NCBI RefSeq assembly: GCF_022347725.1
Contig: NZ_JAKRGB010000012.1
Span: 62,001-126,000 of the forward strand
Source of the DNA: Ruegeria sp. Ofav3-42
Lineage (GTDB): Bacteria > Pseudomonadota > Alphaproteobacteria > Rhodobacterales > Rhodobacteraceae
Reading direction: 5' to 3'
DNA length: 64,000 bases
Every line of letters begins with the position of its first letter. The stretch's first letter is position 1. Made by a program: the position numbers and the translations under genes. Positions 9,580 through 17,016 of the stretch are shown piece by piece. Below the pieces are notes generated by a model. That model was not told the DNA's origin. It did no database searches and was given only the letters and a program-made list of their open reading frames with translations.

Positions 9580-11319
9580 TTACTGGGCCTGCCAGCGCTG
9601 AACCAGTTCGTCATAGTTGACGGTCTGGCCTTGCGGCTTTTCGTTCTCCAGCTTGGCTTTGGGCGAGCCCGCTTTTTCCAGCCAGAAGGCAGGGTCCTGC
9701 GGTTCGTTCAGGCGCGGGCCACAGCCACCGTAGACATTGGCAGCCTCATCCGCGGCCTGCATCCGGGCCATGGTGATGTCCATCTCTTCGGCCAGGCGGT
9801 CCATCGCCTCTTGCGGAGTAAACGCGCCCGAGTTCACGTCACCGATCTGCTGCCACCAGATCTGGGCCAGCTTCGGATAATCCGGAACGTTGATGCCGGT
9901 TGGCGACCATGCCACACGGTCAGGCGAGCGGTAGAACTCGACCAGACCACCCAGCTTGGGTGCGCGTTCGGTGAACGACTCGTGGTTGACTGAGCTGTCA
10001 CGGGCAAAGGTCAGACCCACGTGGGACTTCTTCACGTCGACCGTTTTGGACGTCACGAACTGGGCATAGAGCCATGCCGCCTGAGCCCGATCAGAGGGGG
10101 TCGATTTCAGGAAGGTCCAGGAACCCACGTCCTGATAGCCAACCTTCTGGCCTTCTTCCCAGTAGGGGCCGTGCGGGCTGGGCGCCATCCGCCACAGCGG
10201 CGTGCCTTCGTCATCCACGGTGTTGTTGCCTTCGGACTTCGGCTTCACCATGTCGGCGGTGAAGGCGGTGTACCAGAAGATCTGTTGCGCCACGTTGCCC
10301 TGGCTGAGCGCCGGCAGCGACTGATAGAAGTCATAGGACGCAGCACCCGGAGGCGCATAGGCCCGCAGCCACTCATCCCATTTGCGGATCGCATAGACCG
10401 CAGCCGGACCGTTCGCCGCACCACCGCGCGACACCGAAGCGCCAACCGGATTACAGGTGCCCGCTTCCATGCGGATGCCCCATTCGTCGACCGGAACACC
10501 GTTCGGCTCGCCCTTGTCGCCTGCACCAGCCATTGATAGCCAGGCGTCGGTCATGCGCCAGCCAAGGTCAGGCGCGCGCTTGCCATAGTCCATGTGGCCG
10601 TAGATCGCCACGCCGTCGACTTCTTTCACATCATTGGTGAAGAATTCGGCGATGTCCTCATAGGCCGACCAGTTGACCGGAACGCCCAGATCATAACCGT
10701 ATTTCTCTTTGAATGCGGCTTTGTTGGCCTCGTCATCAAACCAGTCCTTGCGGAACCAATAAAGGTTCGCGAACTGCTGATCGGGCAACTGATAGAGATT
10801 GCCATCAGGTCCGGTGGTGAACTGAATGCCCATAAAGTCATCCAGATCCAGCGTCGGCGAAGTCGTTGCCGACCAGTCACCGCCCATTTGCTCGGTCAGG
10901 TTATAGGCCAGCTGAAGACGCGAATGGGTGCCGATCAGGTCACTGTCGTTGACATAGCCATCATACAGGTTCCGGCCGGTCTGCATCTGGGTCTGCACAG
11001 CCTGTACAACCTCGCCTTCGCCAAGGATTTGGTGGTTGACCTTGATGCCGGTGATTTCCTCGAACGCCTTGGCCAGAACCTCGGATTCATAGGAATGCGT
11101 GGGGATGCTTTCCGACAGAACGTTCAGTTCCATTCCGGCATAGGGTTCAGCAGCTTTGATGAACCACTGCATTTCCGCCATCTGTTCGTCTTTTGACAAG
11201 CTGGATGGTTGGAACTCGTCATCGATCCAACGTTGTGCTGCGGCTTCGTCGGCCCAAACGGGACCGTGCCCCGCAATGACGGCAGCCGCCGCCACTGCGG
11301 AAAGTAGATGTCTCCGCAT
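9580..11319 (-). CDS. glpV: Glycerol-type ABC transporter substrate-binding protein GlpV
   Basis: A 579-residue periplasmic binding protein with a clear signal peptide (MRRHLLSAVAAAAVIAG, probable cleavage after VWA near residue 23). It is longer than ordinary sugar-binding proteins (about 420-450 residues), as expected for the GlpV group. Features such as SESIPTHSYESEVLAKAF near residue 68 and LYDGYVNDSDLIG near 120 resemble extracellular solute-binding family 1. It is the first gene of the operon, with a promoter expected in 11320-11400. It should deliver glycerol or a related polyol to GlpP/GlpQ. The subfamily rests on length plus the whole operon order. Confidence 0.86.
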   Translation of the reverse strand: MRRHLLSAVAAAAVIAGHGPVWADEAAAQRWIDDEFQPSSLSKDEQMAEMQWFIKAAEPYAGMELNVLSESIPTHSYESEVLAKAFEEITGIKVNHQILGEGEVVQAVQTQMQTGRNLYDGYVNDSDLIGTHSRLQLAYNLTEQMGGDWSATTSPTLDLDDFMGIQFTTGPDGNLYQLPDQQFANLYWFRKDWFDDEANKAAFKEKYGYDLGVPVNWSAYEDIAEFFTNDVKEVDGVAIYGHMDYGKRAPDLGWRMTDAWLSMAGAGDKGEPNGVPVDEWGIRMEAGTCNPVGASVSRGGAANGPAAVYAIRKWDEWLRAYAPPGAASYDFYQSLPALSQGNVAQQIFWYTAFTADMVKPKSEGNNTVDDEGTPLWRMAPSPHGPYWEEGQKVGYQDVGSWTFLKSTPSDRAQAAWLYAQFVTSKTVDVKKSHVGLTFARDSSVNHESFTERAPKLGGLVEFYRSPDRVAWSPTGINVPDYPKLAQIWWQQIGDVNSGAFTPQEAMDRLAEEMDITMARMQAADEAANVYGGCGPRLNEPQDPAFWLEKAGSPKAKLENEKPQGQTVNYDELVQRWQAQ

Positions 11320-11580
11320 CTGTCTCCTCCCAAAATTTTTGCATAACCGGGTGTAACCGGATGGCGCTCAGCATCAGCGATTTCTTGCGCAGCTGTCAAA
11401 CTAAATTTTTAGTAAATGGGTGAATCCTGTGCAATCGATTGAAAATAATTGTTTTCTGCATGCAGTACGGGAGAGGATTTCGCGTTGTTGTAGCGCGGCG
11501 GCAGCTTTTCGACAATTTAGCACGATTTCCCGGATAACTTGACGAGCCTCTTGGTGAACTTGCCACCAAGCACACCCTCG

Positions 11581-11803
11581 CGGCTCTTGCAACACCGGTT
11601 CGGTTCAGCATTTTCGCCAGCACCAAAAGACACGCCACAAGGATGACGACACTGTTGCCAAACCCCGACAGGCTTTCGCCGATTGTCGACGTGCCGCTAA
11701 GTGCAAGCGCAAGAACAACCATCAAGGCGACAAAGTCATGGCGAGCCCGATTGCTTTCCATCAAAACACTGGCGGCAACAACCAGAGCAAAGACAAAATC
11801 GGT
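11581..11803 (-). pseudogene. Fragment of an SLC13-type permease
   Basis: Reading the minus strand from 11803 gives about 74 residues that look like the N-terminal membrane segments of an SLC13/TrkA-C anion permease: FALVVAASVLMESNR, VALMVVLALALSG and SLSGFGNSVVILVACLLVLA. An in-frame stop lies just upstream at 11804-11806, and no similarity continues below about 11581. It is therefore a remnant, not a gene. The rest of 11320-11580 holds the presumed glpV promoter and nothing recognisable. Confidence 0.55.
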
Positions 11804-11863
11804 CTAATTCGTTGTTTCAAAACACTCTTGAAACAAACGACTAGCCTCACATCCGCGCAAAAC

Positions 11864-12784
11864 TCAGGCGACCGCGTCATGCATGTCGACACCTGCTTCA
11901 CGCAGAAGATCAAATTTCACGGCCGTCGCGCTGACCTGTCGATAGAACGCAATCAACTGCCTCGTCGGTCCCTGAAGACGGGTCAAGCCAACTGTCGCAG
12001 CAACGACGGTGCCGACATCGGTATTGCCCTCAAGAACCTGCCATCCGCCTACGACAAGGACCCCCACAGTTCCGATCCCGTTAATCGCACTCAGAACGAA
12101 CTTCGACGATAATTTCCAAACGAATATTCGAGACCGGGTTACGTAGATTTGGTCAAAGCCGGGCGTGATTTCCGCAGCCGACCGATCCGCATCAACGAGC
12201 ATGTTTGTGGCATTGCGCAATGTATGAACCCGATCCGAGACCAGGGCGTTCACGCGGGTCTGAACGATTAGGACAATAAAGATCTGAGGCACGATCATGC
12301 CGATTGCGATCAACCCCAGAGATGGTTGATTGGCAGCAATGTACCCCACGACCACGACAAGAGTTCCGGCCTGAACAAGTGGTTCGGACAGGGCGCTTCC
12401 TGTGAATTTCCCGACTTGTTCGGCTTCAGCCGACACCATTGTCGCCTTGGTCCCATAGGCAATTCTCTCAGAGTCTTCAGGGCTTTCGCGCGACAGAACG
12501 CAGATGCGTTTGCGTAGCTTGCGGGTCATGTCCTCGCCCAGAACGCTTGCAAGATACCCTAGTACCCATTTCAGTGCGAGGCTCAGAAGTATGACACCAC
12601 ACATTGCCGCACCAAGCGCCAAAAGCTGGCCGGGGTCTATGTCTTTTTCGGTCAGCCCGTTCACAATATTCTTTTGATAATTCAGGGGAAAAGCGGCCAG
12701 CGCGGCAATTGAAAGCGACAGCAATATGTTCACCATTTGGTGGCGTCCGGTTGTTTTCCAGATCGCGTTGTAGAATTCAATCAC
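11864..12784 (-). CDS. ABC transporter transmembrane domain without ATPase domain (probably truncated)
   Basis: A 306-residue membrane protein matching the six-helix domain of type-I ABC exporters. Helices lie near residues 18-38, 56-80, 135-150, 155-175 and 245-262, and the segment EDMTRKLRKRICVLSRESPED (about residues 85-105) is the usual start of the long cytosolic helices. The frame ends at VKFDLLREAGVDMHDA, exactly where a nucleotide-binding domain would begin; no Walker motif follows on either strand. The start is taken as GTG 12784, which has GGGGGA 7 nt upstream. Downstream is the SLC13 fragment, so a deletion joining the two remnants is likely. It could also work with an ATPase encoded elsewhere. 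Confidence 0.65.
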   Translation of the reverse strand: MIEFYNAIWKTTGRHQMVNILLSLSIAALAAFPLNYQKNIVNGLTEKDIDPGQLLALGAAMCGVILLSLALKWVLGYLASVLGEDMTRKLRKRICVLSRESPEDSERIAYGTKATMVSAEAEQVGKFTGSALSEPLVQAGTLVVVVGYIAANQPSLGLIAIGMIVPQIFIVLIVQTRVNALVSDRVHTLRNATNMLVDADRSAAEITPGFDQIYVTRSRIFVWKLSSKFVLSAINGIGTVGVLVVGGWQVLEGNTDVGTVVAATVGLTRLQGPTRQLIAFYRQVSATAVKFDLLREAGVDMHDAVA

Positions 12785-13247
12785 GTCACTTTCCCCCAAA
12801 ATACTTGCGCCACAATTGCTGAACGATGCGGGCCCCGTTGCCTTGGCACTGTAACACTCAATCCAATTCAGATAGAAAAATGTCTCTCCTCAGGCCCCGC
12901 ATTGTTGGGTTTGGGGTTGGATACGTTAACTTGGTTTCGCGATCATGGCGGCAAGACTCCGGGACCATCGGTCGCCACAGGAGAACGTCGCGGAAAGCGC
13001 GGTATGATCACGCGCTTCGCTGGTTGCTTTGCCCGGAATTTGCGGTGGCTAGGCAGCTGGCTTCGTAAACTGCGTGAACAGGCGGAATTCAACACTGGAC
13101 AGGTCCATTTGAATGGTAATTTCACTGATTTTGACAGGGTTGGCAGTAAAACTTGCGGCTGAGAACCCGAAGAGGCCTAGGTTACGTTAAAGTCTTGATA
13201 TATACTTGGAATTGAGTTGCCACACCTATTTTTCAAGGGAATAAAGT
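12785..13247. other. 463-nt gap with no convincing gene
   Basis: The stretch between the ABC domain and the NTF2-like gene holds only short frames without ribosome sites. A short plus-strand piece near 12880-12935 reads RPRIVGFGVGYVNLVS, vaguely like the N-terminus of UDP-glucose dehydrogenases, but the match stops there. It is probably decayed DNA plus the promoter of the next gene. Confidence 0.4.
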
Positions 13248-13634
13248 ATGTCCAAAGATGCCGTCCTGCCAGCCATGGAAGTCATGCAGCGCCACGTTGA
13301 GGCTTTGAACGCGCGAGACCCGAAAGCCATCGCCGAAACACTTCATTTCCCCCATTATCGTCTGGCTGGAGAGACGGTAAAAATCTGGGAGACGCCGGAC
13401 AGCTATCTCAGCGATTTTCACGCTCGGGCAGGGGAGGATTGGGGGCACACAGAATGGGGTCATCTGAATGTGCTGCAGTCTGACGAAAACAAAGTTCATC
13501 TGGATGTTATGGTGGATCGGTTCGACAAGGCAGGCCAGCCGCTGGTCTCGTTCCGGTCGCTTTGGGTGGTCACCCGGATCAACGGCGTCTGGGCGGCACA
13601 GATGCGGTCGTCCTTTGCGCAGGATCCGCGCTGA
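13248..13634 (+). CDS. NTF2-like (SnoaL/DUF4440-type) small protein
   Basis: A 128-residue protein with the cone-shaped NTF2-like pattern: an N-terminal helix (AVLPAMEVMQRHVEALNARD), the strand-loop ETLHFPHYRLAGETVKIW, and a C-terminal beta sheet ending in VSFRSLWVVTRINGVWAAQMRSS. Members include small isomerases, hydrolases and detoxifying or accessory proteins; no catalytic set can be assigned. It stands alone 73 nt before the LysR gene on the same strand, so it may share a transcript with it. Start at 13248 follows an AAGGGA site. Confidence 0.75.
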   Translation: MSKDAVLPAMEVMQRHVEALNARDPKAIAETLHFPHYRLAGETVKIWETPDSYLSDFHARAGEDWGHTEWGHLNVLQSDENKVHLDVMVDRFDKAGQPLVSFRSLWVVTRINGVWAAQMRSSFAQDPR

Positions 13635-13707
13635 CCTGCAATCACATTTTCTTCTGCCGTTTGCCGGACTATAGTAGATTTGTCTTCTCTGCTTGCCCGG
13701 GTGTGTG

Positions 13708-14667
13708 ATGAATATTCGTCAACTTCGCTACTTCATTTCGATTGTCGATCAGGGCAGCGTGTCCAGCGCAGCGCGGGTTTTGCATATCGCCCAACCTGCG
13801 CTGAGCCAGCACATCGCCAATCTGGAAGAGGAACTGACGACCGAATTGCTGGTGCGCTCATCGCGCGGGGTCAAACCGACCAAGGCGGGAGAGGTTTTGT
13901 ATCACCATGCGCGCAAGATCGTAGCGCAGTTGAAACAGGCAACTGACGACGTACGGAAAGAGGCTGACACGCCTCGCGGTGAAGTCTCGATCGTCCTGCC
14001 ACCGATGTTGGGCATCCACGTCGCGCCGCTTTTGCTGGAAAGAGTCGCCGAAAAGTACCCCGAGGTCGAACTTCGGATCATGGAAGAGTTGGCGCTTACT
14101 GTGAAAGAGATGATTGAAAACGGTCGCGTTGACCTTGGTATCCTGGCCACCCGTGAGAAAGCCACCAGGGCCGAATATCTGCATCTATATACCGAACCAT
14201 TGTACTTGGTTTCGCGCCACCGCGCAGGTGAAAAACCGTGTTCGGGAACTGAAACGGTGGATGTTGAGGCCCTGTTCACAGTGCCGCTGGTGCTAAGCCA
14301 GCAGACACATGCCGTGCGAGAAATTGTTGAAGATGTCGCGGAAAAGAAGGGGCGTGCACTGAATCTGCGTGTGACCACCGAGTCCGCACGACTGAGGCTC
14401 AGTTACATTCGCAGTGGCGTGACGTCCGGAGTACTGCCGTGGCCATCCCTTGACGCACTTTGGCGTCGCGGAGAGATATCGGCAAAACGGCTGGTCAATC
14501 CCGATCTGATCCGAGACATCTATCTCGCCTGGCCGCGCAATCAGCCGCTGAACGCAGCTTCTCGAGCCGTTCGACAGGAGATGCTGGACATCTGCCATGA
14601 GCTGTTTGATCACGGCGTGATCCGTGGCACCTTCAGACATGTCCGGACCGACGATCAAAACCCATAA
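13708..14667 (+). CDS. LysR-family transcriptional regulator
   Basis: A 319-residue regulator with an N-terminal winged helix (MNIRQLRYFISIVDQGSVSS, then AQPALSQHIANLEEEL) and a periplasmic-binding-like effector domain from about residue 90. The DNA-binding helix is of the CynR/Nac-like type, starting MNIRQLRYF. ATG 13708 gives the standard LysR start. It converges with, and overlaps by 13 nt, the 3' end of the amidohydrolase gene on the other strand, so it is the closest regulator of the sulfatase/TctABC cluster; that link is only positional. Confidence 0.85.
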   Translation: MNIRQLRYFISIVDQGSVSSAARVLHIAQPALSQHIANLEEELTTELLVRSSRGVKPTKAGEVLYHHARKIVAQLKQATDDVRKEADTPRGEVSIVLPPMLGIHVAPLLLERVAEKYPEVELRIMEELALTVKEMIENGRVDLGILATREKATRAEYLHLYTEPLYLVSRHRAGEKPCSGTETVDVEALFTVPLVLSQQTHAVREIVEDVAEKKGRALNLRVTTESARLRLSYIRSGVTSGVLPWPSLDALWRRGEISAKRLVNPDLIRDIYLAWPRNQPLNAASRAVRQEMLDICHELFDHGVIRGTFRHVRTDDQNP

Positions 14668-15536
14668 AGTCGGGCGGGATTGTCTGTCAGGATCGCCTTG
14701 AGAGCGGCCGCATCAAGGACCCAATCGGCCAAATGATCCACCAGATCACCGTCATTGGGCATTGCCACCGGAATGTGCGGGTGCGGCCAGTCGGTGCCAT
14801 AGACCACTTGATCCGGGTTGGCCGCAATCAAGGCCTTTGCGATGGGTGTGACATCTTCATATGGCGGCACGGCCTGACCGGTGATCCGGTACGCACCGGA
14901 CAGTTTGGTCCATGCCTTGCCCTCATGCATCAGGCCCAGCAGAGCCTGAAACCCCTCAGTTGCAATCCCTTTTGCCACAGGGAAATGGCCCATGTGATCA
15001 AAAACGGTCTGCACCGGAAGGGTCGAAAAATAGGCATATGGGTCGGGGAACGTGCTGATATCCAGCAGCACCTGCAGGTGCCATCCCAACGGAGCGATCC
15101 TGTCGGCAATGGTGCGAACTTCGGTCATGGCCTTTTCACCGCTGAACAGCAGGTTGGCCCGCACGCCGCGCGCGCCCTGATCGTGCATCCGCTGCAACTG
15201 GGCTTCGGAAGTTGAGCTGTCTATGACCACCACCGCGCGGTATCTGCTCAAATCCGTCTCTGCCGCCTGCAGAGTGGCCCGGTTGTCGGTGCCATAAATA
15301 CTGGGTTGCACAATGACCGCGCGCTGAAATCCCAGTGTGGCCAGCAGATGTTTGTACGCGCCCAATGGTGCTTCGGGCGGCGTATAAAGCCGATCCGGCA
15401 CCATTGGAAACTGCGCGTTCGGCCCGAACACATGCGCGTGACAGTCGCAGGCGAGTGGAGGCATGGTAAATCGCGGTGCTTTCGGCACCGGATCAGGCCC
15501 CGCACAGATCGGGATCTGCGCGTCGGTCCTGCTCAT
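14655..15536 (-). CDS. Amidohydrolase (LigI/2-pyrone-4,6-dicarboxylate lactonase-like)
   Basis: A 293-residue TIM-barrel metal hydrolase of the amidohydrolase_2 family. It shows the N-terminal CDCHAHVFGPNAQFPM motif, a mid-region VFDHMGHFPVAKG and the C-terminal VYGTDWPHPH motif carrying the catalytic Asp. LigI-type members hydrolyse lactones such as 2-pyrone-4,6-dicarboxylate, and this protein resembles them in size and motif set; other sugar-acid lactones are equally possible. The gene overlaps the sulfatase end by 4 nt (15533-15536), so it is the last gene of the sulfatase unit and probably acts on a product of that pathway. Confidence 0.83.
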   Translation of the reverse strand: MSRTDAQIPICAGPDPVPKAPRFTMPPLACDCHAHVFGPNAQFPMVPDRLYTPPEAPLGAYKHLLATLGFQRAVIVQPSIYGTDNRATLQAAETDLSRYRAVVVIDSSTSEAQLQRMHDQGARGVRANLLFSGEKAMTEVRTIADRIAPLGWHLQVLLDISTFPDPYAYFSTLPVQTVFDHMGHFPVAKGIATEGFQALLGLMHEGKAWTKLSGAYRITGQAVPPYEDVTPIAKALIAANPDQVVYGTDWPHPHIPVAMPNDGDLVDHLADWVLDAAALKAILTDNPARLYGF

Positions 15537-16993
15537 GTCGAAGCATCGTTCGAAGCGACGAAGTCTGCCTTCGCACCAGGCGCTGGCGTGGCGCCGAAAC
15601 CGCCCCGTTCCAGGACCGCATTGACCCCGCCGTGTTTCGCGATGATCACTGCCTGATCGGCCTTTGCTTGACGGTCCACCGCATCAGGGTCGCAGACCTT
15701 GCGAAGCTCGGCATGCAAATCAGCGCGGATGGCCTCATAGTCGGGCGCGGTGCCCAGATCGTTGACCTCTTCGGGGTCGCTGTCGAGGTTGAACAGCTGT
15801 GGCGCAAGTCCGGTGTAGTAGATGTACTTCCACGGCCCCTTGCGGATCATGAATGCCCCCGACATCGCGCCTGCGGCGTGGTATTCTGAAAAAACAGCCC
15901 GGTTGGGACAATCATCTTCTGCAGCGATCTGGAACAGCGAGCGGCCGGGCAACTCGGGGTCATTGGCGCTCAGACCGGCGCATTCCAGAACCGTGGGGAA
16001 GACATCGGCCAGCGACACTGGCGTCTTGCTGACTTTTCCGCCCGGCACGTCAGGTCCGGCCATAATCATAGGAATGGCGGCGGCCTCTTCATACATGTTG
16101 GATTTGCCCCACATACCGCGCTCGCCCATATTGTCGCCGTGGTCGCTTACGTAGATGATGTTGGTCGTGCCGTTCAGACCTGCCGCCTCGATCGCGTCCA
16201 GAATGCGGCCCACATTGTGATCCATGAAACTGACCAGACCGAAGTAACCGGTTAGTGCGGCCTGCGTGCGTTCCTCATTGAAGTTGTCGTAGACAAAGCA
16301 GTGGCGCAATGCCTTGAGCCACGGGTGGTCATCGTCACGCGCGGATTTCGAGGGCTTGAGGTCCATATCCTTGTACAGGTCATAGAATTCCTGCGGCGCG
16401 GTCAGCGGGAAATGCGGCGCGACCATCGAGATGAACACGGTCCAAGGCTTATCGCCTGCCGGTTCGCGCCCGCGTTCCGCGATCCAGTCGCAGGCCGCAT
16501 CGGTGATGTTGCGGTCATAAGTGGTGTACGACGTCTCGCCCGGGCCGGCGCTGTCGGCCAGATCGCGCGCTTTCCAGCGGCGCGGCATCGGTTCGCGCAC
16601 GCAACCCAGAACGTCGCCAACGCCGTTGACCAAATGCATTGGGATCTGCTGGAAATCCAACCCGACCGGATCTGATGCGTTGCGATAATGCAGTTTACCG
16701 ATTGACCCCACCGGGTTGCCGTTTTGCTGCAGGTAATGACCCCAGGATTTCGGCTCACCGGTATAAGGGGTGGCGTTGTCCCAATGGCCGGTCTGATGGC
16801 CATATTTTCCGGTGGCGAAGCTGGCTCGTGCGGGCACGCAGATGGGTGCATTGGTATAGGCGCTGTCGAACAGTGTGCCCCGCGCTGCCAGCCGATCCAG
16901 ATTGGGGGTCTTGATGAACGGATGTCCGGCGCAACCCATGATGTTGGAAGCGTGTTCATCGGACATCAGGACGATCATGTTGTTGGCGGTCAT
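15533..16993 (-). CDS. Type I sulfatase (choline-sulfatase-like)
   Basis: A 486-residue sulfatase. The metal-binding start is IVLMSDEHASNIMGC, and the formylglycine motif CVPARASFATG places the converted Cys at residue 52. A second metal site, YVSDHGDNMGERG, lies near residue 287. The core CxPxR is intact, so it should be active if a formylglycine-generating enzyme exists elsewhere in the genome (none in this window). No signal peptide is visible, so it probably works in the cytoplasm on an imported sulfate ester. Upstream TctABC and the FAD oxidase suggest a sulfated carboxylic substrate; a phosphonate ester hydrolase role is an alternative. Confidence 0.86.
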   Translation of the reverse strand: MTANNMIVLMSDEHASNIMGCAGHPFIKTPNLDRLAARGTLFDSAYTNAPICVPARASFATGKYGHQTGHWDNATPYTGEPKSWGHYLQQNGNPVGSIGKLHYRNASDPVGLDFQQIPMHLVNGVGDVLGCVREPMPRRWKARDLADSAGPGETSYTTYDRNITDAACDWIAERGREPAGDKPWTVFISMVAPHFPLTAPQEFYDLYKDMDLKPSKSARDDDHPWLKALRHCFVYDNFNEERTQAALTGYFGLVSFMDHNVGRILDAIEAAGLNGTTNIIYVSDHGDNMGERGMWGKSNMYEEAAAIPMIMAGPDVPGGKVSKTPVSLADVFPTVLECAGLSANDPELPGRSLFQIAAEDDCPNRAVFSEYHAAGAMSGAFMIRKGPWKYIYYTGLAPQLFNLDSDPEEVNDLGTAPDYEAIRADLHAELRKVCDPDAVDRQAKADQAVIIAKHGGVNAVLERGGFGATPAPGAKADFVASNDAST

Positions 16994-17016
16994 GAGAGCC
17001 TCGTTTCTTCTTGAGG

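Noticed and set aside
12880..12935. A short plus-strand piece RPRIVGFGVGYVNLVS resembling the N-terminus of UDP-glucose dehydrogenases.
   Set aside because: Only about 15 residues match, nothing related follows in any frame, and no other part of the gene is nearby.
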